From Actinomycetota bacterium (GTDB lineage: Bacteria > Actinomycetota > Acidimicrobiia > Acidimicrobiales > JAFATL01), in contig JAFATL010000394.1 of assembly GCA_019243975.1 (NCBI GenBank), positions 1 to 11,646 of the forward strand: a DNA stretch of 11,646 nt, in the 5' to 3' direction. Positions within the stretch are counted from its first letter, which is position 1. Each line of letters begins with the position of its first letter. Below the pieces are notes generated by a model. The model had not been told where the DNA came from. It saw only the letters and a list, made by a program, of their open reading frames with translations, and ran no database searches. A program made the position numbers and the translations under genes. Of this stretch, positions 1-6,416 are shown one piece after another.

Positions 1-65
1 CCCGTCGACCGGTAAGGGGAGGCAGGGCCGTCTCGCTTCGTCCTTCTCGTTCGTTAACCCTTGCG

Positions 66-1583
66 ATGACCGAGATCGTGGACCACCGGCGGACTGCCCC
101 AGCTGACCTGGAGGCGGGGCCGCATCCGACACTGGTTGCCGCGGCCGCGCCCGATCTCACGGCGCCGCCTCGGCGCGTCGTCGTCCGCCGGGCCCGGCTC
201 CTCACGGTCGCGACCATCCTCGTCGACCTGGCTGCCGTCGCCTTGGCCTACGGCTTCTCGTGGACGCTGCGCGGTCAGTCGTGGTGGGCCCGTGAGCACA
301 CCCACGTCGTCATCGGCGCCCGGGCCGCCTTCCTCACCCTCCCCGTGTGGGTGATCGTGTTCTCGGCCTACGGCCTCTACAACCGGCGTGAGCTCACGGC
401 CGGATCCGAAGAGGCCCGTCGGCTGTTCCGCGCCGTCGCCGTGAGCGGCGTCGCCGTGGTGATGGTGACGTTCGCGCTCAAGATCTCGGTGCCGCGCGGC
501 TGGATCCTCACTGTGAGCCTGCTCGGCCTGCTGTTCGTCGGCATCGGCCGCTTCGCCGTGCGCGACGCCATTCGCCGGCTGAGCACGCGCGGTTTCCTCG
601 CCACCTCCGCGGTGATCGTCGGCACCAACGACGAGGCGCGCACCATCGCCCGCTCGCTCGCCCGCAACGGGTGGCTGAGCTACGGCGTCCTCGGCTTCGT
701 CAGCGTGGCGCCCGACCACCCGCCCACCGTCGACGGTCGTCCCGTGCTCGGCTCGGTCAACCGCATCGCCGACATCCTCCTCGAGACCGGCGCCGGTGCC
801 GTCATCATCTCGGGCACGGCGGTGGGTGCCGACGGCCTGATCGAGATCGACCAGGCCCTGCAGCCCTTCCGGGTCGAGGTGCGGTTGAGCCCCGGTCTCC
901 CGCACGTGTCGCCATCCCGCATCACCGTGCGCCCCCTCGACGGCATTGCGCTGCTCTCGCTCGACCGCCGCGAGCTGCGCCGCTGGGACGCCACCGTGAA
1001 GCGAGCGTCTGACCTCATCGGCGCGGGGGCCTTGATGGTCTTCGCCGCCCCCGTCATGGGCGTGCTCGCCCTGGCGGTACGCCTCACCAGCCCCGGCCCT
1101 GCCTTCTTCCGGCAGGACCGCGTGGGCAAGGACGGCAAGCACTTCCGCATGTACAAGATCCGCAGCATGGTCGCCGACGCCGAGGACCAGCTCGAGGAGC
1201 TCGAGAAGTCCCACGGCGCCGACGGTGTGCTGTTCAAGATGCGCCAAGACCCTCGCGTCACGAGGGTCGGGAGCGTCATTCGACGCTGGGGTCTCGACGA
1301 GTTGCCGCAGCTGATCAACGTGCTGAGGGGCGACATGAGCCTGGTGGGCCCCCGGCCTGCCCTGCCGCGTGAGACCGCCAAGTACACCGACCGCGTTCGC
1401 GCCCGCCTGCGCGTCAAGCCCGGCCTTACCGGCCTGTGGCAGGTCAACGGTCGCCACGAGCTGTCGTTCGACGACTACATCCGCTACGACCTGTTCTACG
1501 TGGAGAACTGGTCGATCGGCCTCGACCTCTACGTGATCGGCAAGACCCTCCCGGCCCTCCTCACCCGGAGGGGCTCCTACTAA
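66..1583 (+). CDS. Exopolysaccharide-type polyprenyl-phosphate sugar-1-phosphate transferase
   Basis: The 505-residue membrane protein should transfer a sugar-1-phosphate from a nucleotide sugar to undecaprenyl phosphate, the first membrane step of a surface polysaccharide (WbaP/CpsE/EpsE class of the bacterial sugar transferase family). Seen: hydrophobic segments at about 43-65, 83-103, 124-139 and 146-160, a Rossmann-like domain starting with VIVGTNDEA (183-191), a further hydrophobic segment at 317-339, then the catalytic domain to about 500. That domain holds FFRQDRVGKDGKHF, YKIRSM, the LDELPQLINVLRGDMSLVGP block (expected catalytic Asp411-Glu412) and KPGLTGLWQVNGR. Length is typical of the five-segment subfamily. 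The ATG at 66 has no nearby Shine-Dalgarno; the frame is open to the window edge but offers no other start codon. It ends 8 nt before the stop of the convergent gene. The sugar donor cannot be read from sequence. Confidence 0.95.
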   Translation: MTEIVDHRRTAPADLEAGPHPTLVAAAAPDLTAPPRRVVVRRARLLTVATILVDLAAVALAYGFSWTLRGQSWWAREHTHVVIGARAAFLTLPVWVIVFSAYGLYNRRELTAGSEEARRLFRAVAVSGVAVVMVTFALKISVPRGWILTVSLLGLLFVGIGRFAVRDAIRRLSTRGFLATSAVIVGTNDEARTIARSLARNGWLSYGVLGFVSVAPDHPPTVDGRPVLGSVNRIADILLETGAGAVIISGTAVGADGLIEIDQALQPFRVEVRLSPGLPHVSPSRITVRPLDGIALLSLDRRELRRWDATVKRASDLIGAGALMVFAAPVMGVLALAVRLTSPGPAFFRQDRVGKDGKHFRMYKIRSMVADAEDQLEELEKSHGADGVLFKMRQDPRVTRVGSVIRRWGLDELPQLINVLRGDMSLVGPRPALPRETAKYTDRVRARLRVKPGLTGLWQVNGRHELSFDDYIRYDLFYVENWSIGLDLYVIGKTLPALLTRRGSY

Positions 1584-1591
1584 GTAGGGAG

Positions 1592-2083
1592 CTACAGGGA
1601 GCGGCGGAGGCGGCGGACGCCGAACGCCAGCATCAACAGCGTCACCGCGGGGATCAGCATCGACGTGCCGCCGGAGTGGGCGAGGCCCGTGGTGCCGGCC
1701 GTGCCGCTGCCGGCGGCACCGACGCCCGATGACGGTGTGGTGGTCGCCGTCGAACCGGCGACTGCGGCGCTGGTCGTCGTCGTGGGCGCCGCCGTGGTCG
1801 TCGGTGCCTCAGTCGTGGGGGCCGCCGTCGTCGGTGCGGCGGTGGTGCTGGCAGCGGCCGTGCTCGCCGTCGACGCCGAGGTGCTGGGGGCCGCCGTCGT
1901 TGCCGTCGCCGCGGTGGTGGTCGGGCCCTCGGTCGTCGACGTCGCTGCGCCGGGCCCGGTGGCGACCTTGTTCTTCTTGTCGTTGTTCTCGTCGTTGCGG
2001 TTCTTGATGCCGCCCGCGACCCCGCCCGCGATGAGCAAGAGGATCAGCACAGCGAGGATTCGGCGCAGGGCAGGAGAGTTCAT
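1592..2083 (-). CDS. Thr/Ala-rich surface protein with N-terminal membrane segment and LAHSG-type C-terminal sorting-like signal
   Basis: A 163-residue protein of unknown specific function. Seen: a short basic start (LRR) and hydrophobic segment at about 8-22; a polar stretch rich in N, D and K at 27-39; a low-complexity stalk at 45-117 made almost only of T, A, S and P with TTAAP/TTEAP-type units; a Gly-rich linker; then LAHSGG (134-139), a hydrophobic segment (about 141-155) and a basic end RRLRRSL. Motif, hydrophobic stretch and basic tail is the architecture of sortase substrates. Class E sortases of high-GC actinobacteria are known to use LAXTG, so LAHSG would be a Thr-to-Ser variant; this is inference. 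The stalk resembles O-glycosylated cell-wall spacers. It converges on the sugar transferase and lies downstream of the tRNA genes on the same strand. There is no strong Shine-Dalgarno; a TAGCAT hexamer (minus strand, 2101-2096) could serve as -10. No domain with known activity is visible. Confidence 0.8.
   Translation of the reverse strand: MNSPALRRILAVLILLLIAGGVAGGIKNRNDENNDKKNKVATGPGAATSTTEGPTTTAATATTAAPSTSASTASTAAASTTAAPTTAAPTTEAPTTTAAPTTTTSAAVAGSTATTTPSSGVGAAGSGTAGTTGLAHSGGTSMLIPAVTLLMLAFGVRRLRRSL
1733..1951 (-). repeat. Low-complexity Thr/Ala/Pro codon repeat (surface-protein stalk)
   Basis: Residues 45-117 of the surface protein are encoded by degenerate short repeats, seen on the plus strand as many ggtgg/gtcgtcg/gccgcc-type units. 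The protein units are variants of T-T-A-A-P and T-T-E-A-P. Such tracts can change length by slippage between strains. The plus-strand reading frame across it (Val/Ala-rich) is an artefact of the repeat. Confidence 0.75.
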
Positions 2084-2144
2084 GATTTCGCGTCGATGCT
2101 ACGGCCGGGTCGCGCCGGTTCCCAGGCAGGGTAGCCGTGCGTCC

Positions 2145-2153
2145 TGTGGATAA
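2145..2153 (-). promoter_or_regulatory. Single consensus DnaA-box 9-mer
   Basis: The minus strand reads TTATCCACA, an exact match to the classical DnaA box, in the intergenic stretch between tRNA-Gly and the Thr-rich surface gene. It is a single copy. No second box and no AT-rich unwinding region lie near it, so an origin is not supported. It may be chance or a DnaA-titration or regulatory site. Confidence 0.25.
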
Positions 2154-2179
2154 GGGGGACGGTCGGAGGGACGGAAGCG

Positions 2180-2250
2180 AGCGGGTGACGGGAGTCGAAC
2201 CCGCGTAATCGCCTTGGAAGGGCGAGGCTCTGCCATTGAGCTACACCCGC
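2180..2250 (-). tRNA. tRNA-Gly(TCC)
   Basis: The 71-nt minus-strand sequence folds as a full cloverleaf: acceptor GCGGGTG/CACCCGC, D arm GCTC/GAGC, anticodon stem TCGCC/GGCGA around loop CTTCCAA (anticodon TCC, reading GGA), a 4-nt variable loop, and a T arm GCGGG-TTCGACT-CCCGT with one G-U pair. The discriminator is T, as expected for bacterial tRNA-Gly. No 3' CCA is encoded. It lies 23 nt downstream of tRNA-Pro on the same strand and is probably co-transcribed with it. Confidence 0.95.
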
Positions 2251-2273
2251 GAACGGTGCGATGAAACTACACG

Positions 2274-2347
2274 TCGGGGAGGGGGGATTTGAACCCCCGA
2301 CCGCCTGCCCCCAAAGCAGGTGTTCTACCGAGCTGAACTACTCCCCG
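2274..2347 (-). tRNA. tRNA-Pro(TGG)
   Basis: The 74-nt cloverleaf on the minus strand has acceptor CGGGGAG/CTCCCCG with discriminator A, D arm GTTC/GAAC, anticodon stem CCTGC/GCAGG around loop TTTGGGG (anticodon TGG, reading CCA), variable loop CGGTC and T arm GGGGG-TTCAAAT-CCCCC. All stems pair fully. CCA is not encoded. Its 5' 36 nt are repeated just upstream as a broken copy at 2381-2416. Confidence 0.95.
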
Positions 2348-2350
2348 TGG

Positions 2351-2370
2351 GGGGCAGGCGGGCCTGCCCC
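2351..2370. repeat. GC-rich hairpin between tRNA-Pro and its partial copy
   Basis: A perfect 8-bp inverted repeat, GGGGCAGG and CCTGCCCC, encloses a 4-nt loop. On the minus strand it follows the tRNA-Pro fragment and precedes the intact tRNA-Pro by a few bases. No T tract follows in either direction, so a classical intrinsic terminator is not supported. The GGGGCAGG arm equals the loop/3' anticodon-stem segment of the intact tRNA, so it may descend from the lost 3' half of the duplicate. Confidence 0.6.
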
Positions 2371-2380
2371 ACTGTCTCGC

Positions 2381-2416
2381 CAAAGCAATTGTTCTACCGA
2401 GCTGAACTACTCCCCG
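2381..2416 (-). pseudogene. Truncated tRNA-Pro copy (5' half, D arm and anticodon)
   Basis: The minus strand from 2416 to 2381 matches the first 36 nt of tRNA-Pro(TGG) at 34 of 36 positions: acceptor 5' strand, D arm and the loop start TTTGG are kept. The two differences change the first two bases of the anticodon stem from CC to AT. Downstream the sequence has neither a matching anticodon-stem strand in register, a T arm, nor an acceptor 3' strand. It is best read as the remnant of a tandem tRNA-Pro duplication. It sits 59 nt from the divergent tig start. Confidence 0.8.
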
Positions 2417-2458
2417 CGACACCCAAAGGGTAATGGCCGAGTTGTCGCGAGTGGCCAG

Positions 2459-2464
2459 TACACT
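2459..2464 (+). promoter_or_regulatory. Putative -10 element of tig (TACACT)
   Basis: TACACT fits the actinobacterial TANNNT -10 pattern and ends 11 nt before the tig ATG, so transcription would begin about 5 nt upstream of the start codon. There is no Shine-Dalgarno in front of tig, consistent with a nearly leaderless mRNA. A -35 at normal spacing is not evident. Confidence 0.35.
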
Positions 2465-2475
2465 GCGGTCCTCTT

Positions 2476-3840
2476 ATGAAAGCGGTGGTCGAGCCCCTCG
2501 AGGGGAACAAGGTCAAACTCTCGGTGGAGGTCGACGAGGGCGAGTTCGAGCAGGCGCTCGACGCCGCCTTCCGGCGCATGGCCAGTCAGGTGCGCATCCC
2601 CGGTTTCCGGCCCGGGAAAGCACCCCGCAAGCTGCTCGAGTCGCGCATCGGCAAGGAGGCGGCTCGCCAAGAGGCGCTGCGGGAGGCGCTGCCCGACTAC
2701 TACGCCCAGGCGCTGCGCGACACCGACGTCGATGCCATCGCCCCGCCCGAGATCGACATCACCAGCGGCGAGGAAGAGGGGCCCATCGCGTTCGACGCGG
2801 TCGTTGAGGTCAGGCCCACCGTCTCCGTCGCCGGCTACCAGGGCCTGCGCGTCACCATCCCCGCGCCCGAGGCGAGCGACGCCGACGTCGACGCGCAGGT
2901 CGACCGCTTGCGCAACCAGTTCGCCGAGTTGAATCCGGTCTCGCGTCCGGCCAAGGACGACGATCACGTCAGCATCGATCTCAAGGGCTACCGCCACGAC
3001 GAAGTGGTCGGTGGGCTCACCGCCGACGACTTCCTCTACGAGGTCGGTTCGGGCACGGTGGTGCCGGAGCTCGACGAGCACCTGCGCGGTGCCAAGGTCG
3101 GCGACATCCTCAAGTTCAACGCGCCGATCCCGGGTGAAGAGGAAGACGTCACCCTGCAGGTGCTGGTGAAGGACGTGAAGGAGAAGGTCCTCCCCGAGGT
3201 CACCGACGAGTGGGCAGGCGAGGCGTCGGAGTTCGAGACGGTCGCCGAGCTGCGCGACGACATCCGCAAGCGCATGGAAGTGGTGCGCAAGGTGCAGGCG
3301 CAACTGGCGCTGCGCGACGAGGCGGTGAAAGCGCTCGTCGAGCTCGTCGCCGACGACATGCCCGACGCGCTGGTCGGCTCGGAGATGGATCGCCGTTTGC
3401 ACGACCTCGCCCACCGCCTCGAAGCGCAGGGCGCCGACCTGGGCCAGTACCTGGCTGCCACCGGCAAGCCGCAGGAGGAGTTCGTCGAGGAGCTCAAGGC
3501 CTCTTCGTCCGATTCGGTCAAAGCCGACCTGGCCCTGCGGGCGGTTGCCGATGCCGAGGGCATCGAGGTGAGCGAGGAAGACCTCGACGAGGAGATCGTC
3601 CGGCTGTCCGAACGCTTCGGCCAGCCGCCCGGCACGTTGCGCGACCAACTCGAGCGTGCTGACCAGATGGCCGCGGTACGCTCGGACCTCAGGAAGGCCA
3701 AAGCGCTGGAGTGGCTTCTGGATCACGTCGAGGTGGTCGATGAAGAAGGTCACCCGATCGATCGAGCCGCGCTGACACCGGAGGCGCCTGTGAACGAAGA
3801 GAACGAAACTCCGGTGGAGGAAGTGGAGGCACCCGCCTGA
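2476..3840 (+). CDS. tig: Trigger factor (ribosome-associated chaperone, prolyl isomerase)
   Basis: Trigger factor docks at the ribosomal exit tunnel and shields nascent chains. The 454-residue protein has the N-terminal ribosome-binding domain with the signature GFRPGKAP at 43-50, followed by RKLLESRIG; an FKBP-type peptidyl-prolyl isomerase domain at about 160-235 (from DDDHVSIDLKGY to the end of the acidic stretch); and a helical C-terminal chaperone domain to about 425. An acidic tail (about 423-454) extends beyond the domain. Length is normal for the family. Its TGA overlaps the clpP ATG by one base (TGATG), so translation is probably coupled. No Shine-Dalgarno precedes the ATG; a TACACT hexamer suggests a nearly leaderless transcript. 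The first gene of the tig-clpP-clpX operon, divergent from the tRNA genes. Confidence 0.98.
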   Translation: MKAVVEPLEGNKVKLSVEVDEGEFEQALDAAFRRMASQVRIPGFRPGKAPRKLLESRIGKEAARQEALREALPDYYAQALRDTDVDAIAPPEIDITSGEEEGPIAFDAVVEVRPTVSVAGYQGLRVTIPAPEASDADVDAQVDRLRNQFAELNPVSRPAKDDDHVSIDLKGYRHDEVVGGLTADDFLYEVGSGTVVPELDEHLRGAKVGDILKFNAPIPGEEEDVTLQVLVKDVKEKVLPEVTDEWAGEASEFETVAELRDDIRKRMEVVRKVQAQLALRDEAVKALVELVADDMPDALVGSEMDRRLHDLAHRLEAQGADLGQYLAATGKPQEEFVEELKASSSDSVKADLALRAVADAEGIEVSEEDLDEEIVRLSERFGQPPGTLRDQLERADQMAAVRSDLRKAKALEWLLDHVEVVDEEGHPIDRAALTPEAPVNEENETPVEEVEAPA

Positions 3841-4472
3841 TGGAGCCCATCTACAACTACCTGGTCCCCACGGTCGTCGAGTCGACGAACCGCGGCGAGC
3901 GCGCCTTCGACTTGTACTCGAGGCTGCTGAAAGACCACATCATCTTCCTGGGCACGCCGATCGACGACACCATCGCGAACTTGGTGTGCGCGCAGATCCT
4001 CTATCTCGAGTCGGAAAACCCCGACCGCGAGATCAGCCTCTACATCAACTCACCCGGCGGCGAGATCACCGCCCTGTTCGCGATCTACGACACCATTCAG
4101 TTCGTGAAGAACGAGATCTCCACGTTCTGTTACGGCCAGGCCGCGTCGGCCGCCGCCGTGCTCCTCGGCGCCGGCACCAAGGGCAAGCGCTTCGCCCTGC
4201 CGCACGCGCGCATCCTGCTGCACCAGCCCTGGGGCCAGGGCGGTGGCACCGCAGCCGACATCGAGCTGCAGGCCAAGGAGATCCTGCGCATGCGCGATCT
4301 CCTCAACGAGATCCTCGCCCACCACACCGGGCAAGACCTCGAAAAGATCAAGACCGATACCGACCGCGACTTCATCATGAGCGCCGACGAAGCGAGGGAT
4401 TACGGCCTCGTCGACGAAGTGATCACCACTCGAGAGCTGGCCGAAGTCCCGCGTGCAGCGGGCGTGGCCTAG
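3840..4472 (+). CDS. clpP: ATP-dependent Clp protease proteolytic subunit
   Basis: ClpP forms the double-ring serine peptidase that degrades substrates unfolded and fed in by a Clp ATPase. The 210 residues cover the whole family. The catalytic triad is visible as Ser103 in YGQAASAAA, His128 in LLHQPWG and Asp177 in DTDRDFIMS; the spacings of 25 and 49 residues equal those of E. coli ClpP. The substrate-binding strand INSPGGEI (70-77) is present. The ATG overlaps the tig stop by one base; a GGAGG at 3825-3829 within tig gives a good ribosome-binding site. clpX follows after 18 nt. Only one clpP is present, whereas many actinobacteria have a clpP1-clpP2 pair here. Confidence 0.98.
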   Translation: MEPIYNYLVPTVVESTNRGERAFDLYSRLLKDHIIFLGTPIDDTIANLVCAQILYLESENPDREISLYINSPGGEITALFAIYDTIQFVKNEISTFCYGQAASAAAVLLGAGTKGKRFALPHARILLHQPWGQGGGTAADIELQAKEILRMRDLLNEILAHHTGQDLEKIKTDTDRDFIMSADEARDYGLVDEVITTRELAEVPRAAGVA

Positions 4473-4479
4473 GAAGTTT

Positions 4480-4487
4480 GGGGGGAC
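4480..4487 (+). promoter_or_regulatory. G-rich ribosome-binding site for clpX
   Basis: A run of six G followed by AC lies 5 nt before the GTG at 4491. With the ClpX N-terminal sequence beginning directly at the zinc-binding domain, it fixes GTG as the start. A second purine stretch, AGGAAG at 4471-4476, is too far upstream. Confidence 0.5.
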
Positions 4488-4490
4488 ATC

Positions 4491-5768
<1,278 letters not shown>

Positions 5769-5778
5769 CCCCGGCGAG

Positions 5779-5807
5779 TTCACAAAACCGCGCTTTCGGG
5801 GTAGGAC
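5779..5807 (+). promoter_or_regulatory. Putative promoter giving a leaderless mRNA (TTCACA-N17-TAGGAC)
   Basis: TTCACA at 5779-5784 and TAGGAC at 5802-5807 are separated by exactly 17 bp. The -10 hexamer ends 6 nt before the ATG at 5814, so the transcript would begin at the start codon itself. The last -10 base is C rather than T, which weakens the match. It would give the 11-mer repeat gene its own promoter after clpX. Confidence 0.45.
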
Positions 5808-5813
5808 ACCCCC

Positions 5814-6377
5814 ATGCGGAAACTGTGGAAGTTCGCGCTCCTGGGCGGCACCGTCGGCGTCGCCGTCACCATGGTCAAGTCGGGTAGCTCGTCGTCGGAC
5901 CAGTCCGAGGACAAGACCTCGCAGGCCCTGCGGGTGGGCGGCAGTGCCGCCGCCGCCGGTGCGGCGGTGGGGTTCGTGCTCGACCGGCGGGCGAAGAAGA
6001 AGGCCAAGAAGAAGGGCCGCCTGGGCGCCGTGCGCAGCGGTGGCGAGTCGCTCTTCGAGGTGGCCGCCGAGGCAGCCAAGTCGGCCCGGCCGGTGCTGGA
6101 GCACGCCGTGGAGCTGGCCCGGCCCCGCGTCGAGCACGCCGCCGAGGCCGCTCGCGACGCGGCGTCCGAGCTCGTGGACCAGGCCCGGCCCCACGTGAAG
6201 AAGGCGGCCAAGCAGACGCGCAAGCGGGCCGAGCGCGCCCGCAAGGACGTCCGCAAGCAGGCGGAAAAGGCCAGCAAGGACATGCGGAAGCGGGCCGAGC
6301 AGGCGGGCAAGGACATCGGCAAGCGCGCCGCCGACGCGGTGTCCGACAACACCCCCATCGTCGTCCGGGTCGCCTGA
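5814..6377 (+). CDS. Membrane-anchored protein with nine tandem 11-residue helical repeats, function unknown
   Basis: I do not recognise a named family. Seen in 187 residues: a hydrophobic segment at about 5-21; a Ser-rich linker; a second small-residue hydrophobic segment at 40-56 (Gly/Ala-rich); a basic patch KKKAKKKGR at 61-69; then nine consecutive 11-residue units from 80 to 178 without a gap. Units begin with A-R-P or x-R-K (ARPVLEHAVEL, ARPRVEHAAEA, TRKRAERARKD, VRKQAEKASKD). The first units are acidic, the later ones strongly basic. Hendecad repeats form long amphipathic or coiled-coil helices, as in LEA group 3, apolipoprotein and synuclein-like proteins, so membrane-surface or nucleic-acid contact is possible by inference. 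It lies 45 nt after clpX and 29 nt before the ValRS-like gene, and has its own promoter candidate. Confidence 0.8.
   Translation: MRKLWKFALLGGTVGVAVTMVKSGSSSSDQSEDKTSQALRVGGSAAAAGAAVGFVLDRRAKKKAKKKGRLGAVRSGGESLFEVAAEAAKSARPVLEHAVELARPRVEHAAEAARDAASELVDQARPHVKKAAKQTRKRAERARKDVRKQAEKASKDMRKRAEQAGKDIGKRAADAVSDNTPIVVRVA
6051..6347 (+). repeat. Nine tandem 33-bp units encoding 11-residue hendecads
   Basis: The codons for residues 80-178 divide exactly into nine 33-bp units. DNA identity between units is low, and the period shows best in the protein, so this is an old structural repeat rather than a recent tandem duplication. Confidence 0.7.
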
Positions 6378-6397
6378 ACACCCGCCTGACCTAACCT

Positions 6398-6416
6398 CGG
6401 GCTGCTGTGCAGCCCG
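6398..6416 (+). promoter_or_regulatory. Perfect hairpin with the GTG start codon at its loop
   Basis: CGGGCTGC (6398-6405) and GCAGCCCG (6409-6416) form a perfect 8-bp GC stem with loop TGT. The proposed GTG start (6407-6409) occupies two loop bases and the first base of the 3' arm. In a transcript entering from upstream the hairpin could hide the start codon or weaken read-through. A TAACCT hexamer at 6392-6397 could instead start a transcript inside the stem, which would abolish it. Confidence 0.4.

Noticed and set aside
54..1457. Long minus-strand open frame opposite the sugar transferase
   Set aside because: His/Asp/Gly/Arg-rich antisense shadow of a high-GC gene with clear family motifs on the plus strand; no recognisable domain.
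1665..2153. Plus-strand Val/Ala-rich frame opposite the Thr-rich surface protein
   Set aside because: It is the complement of the Thr/Ala repeat. The minus-strand reading has a coherent membrane segment, stalk and sorting-like tail, whereas this one has only repeat-derived valine runs.
2351..2370. Intrinsic terminator between tRNA fragment and tRNA-Pro
   Set aside because: The hairpin has no T tract on either strand, and termination here would cut off the intact tRNAs from an upstream promoter.
2274..2416. tRNA direct repeats as attL/attR of an integrated element
   Set aside because: Repeats are only 33 bp apart with no cargo or integrase, and the duplicated part is the tRNA 5' half rather than the usual 3' end.
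2261..2479. Plus-strand 72-codon frame over the tRNA-Pro region
   Set aside because: It translates the antisense of tRNA-Pro twice (the repeated peptide CSTELNYSP); this is a well-known kind of spurious protein derived from tRNA sequence.
2407..3753. Long minus-strand open frame opposite tig
   Set aside because: Antisense shadow of an unambiguous trigger factor; composition typical of high-GC complement frames.
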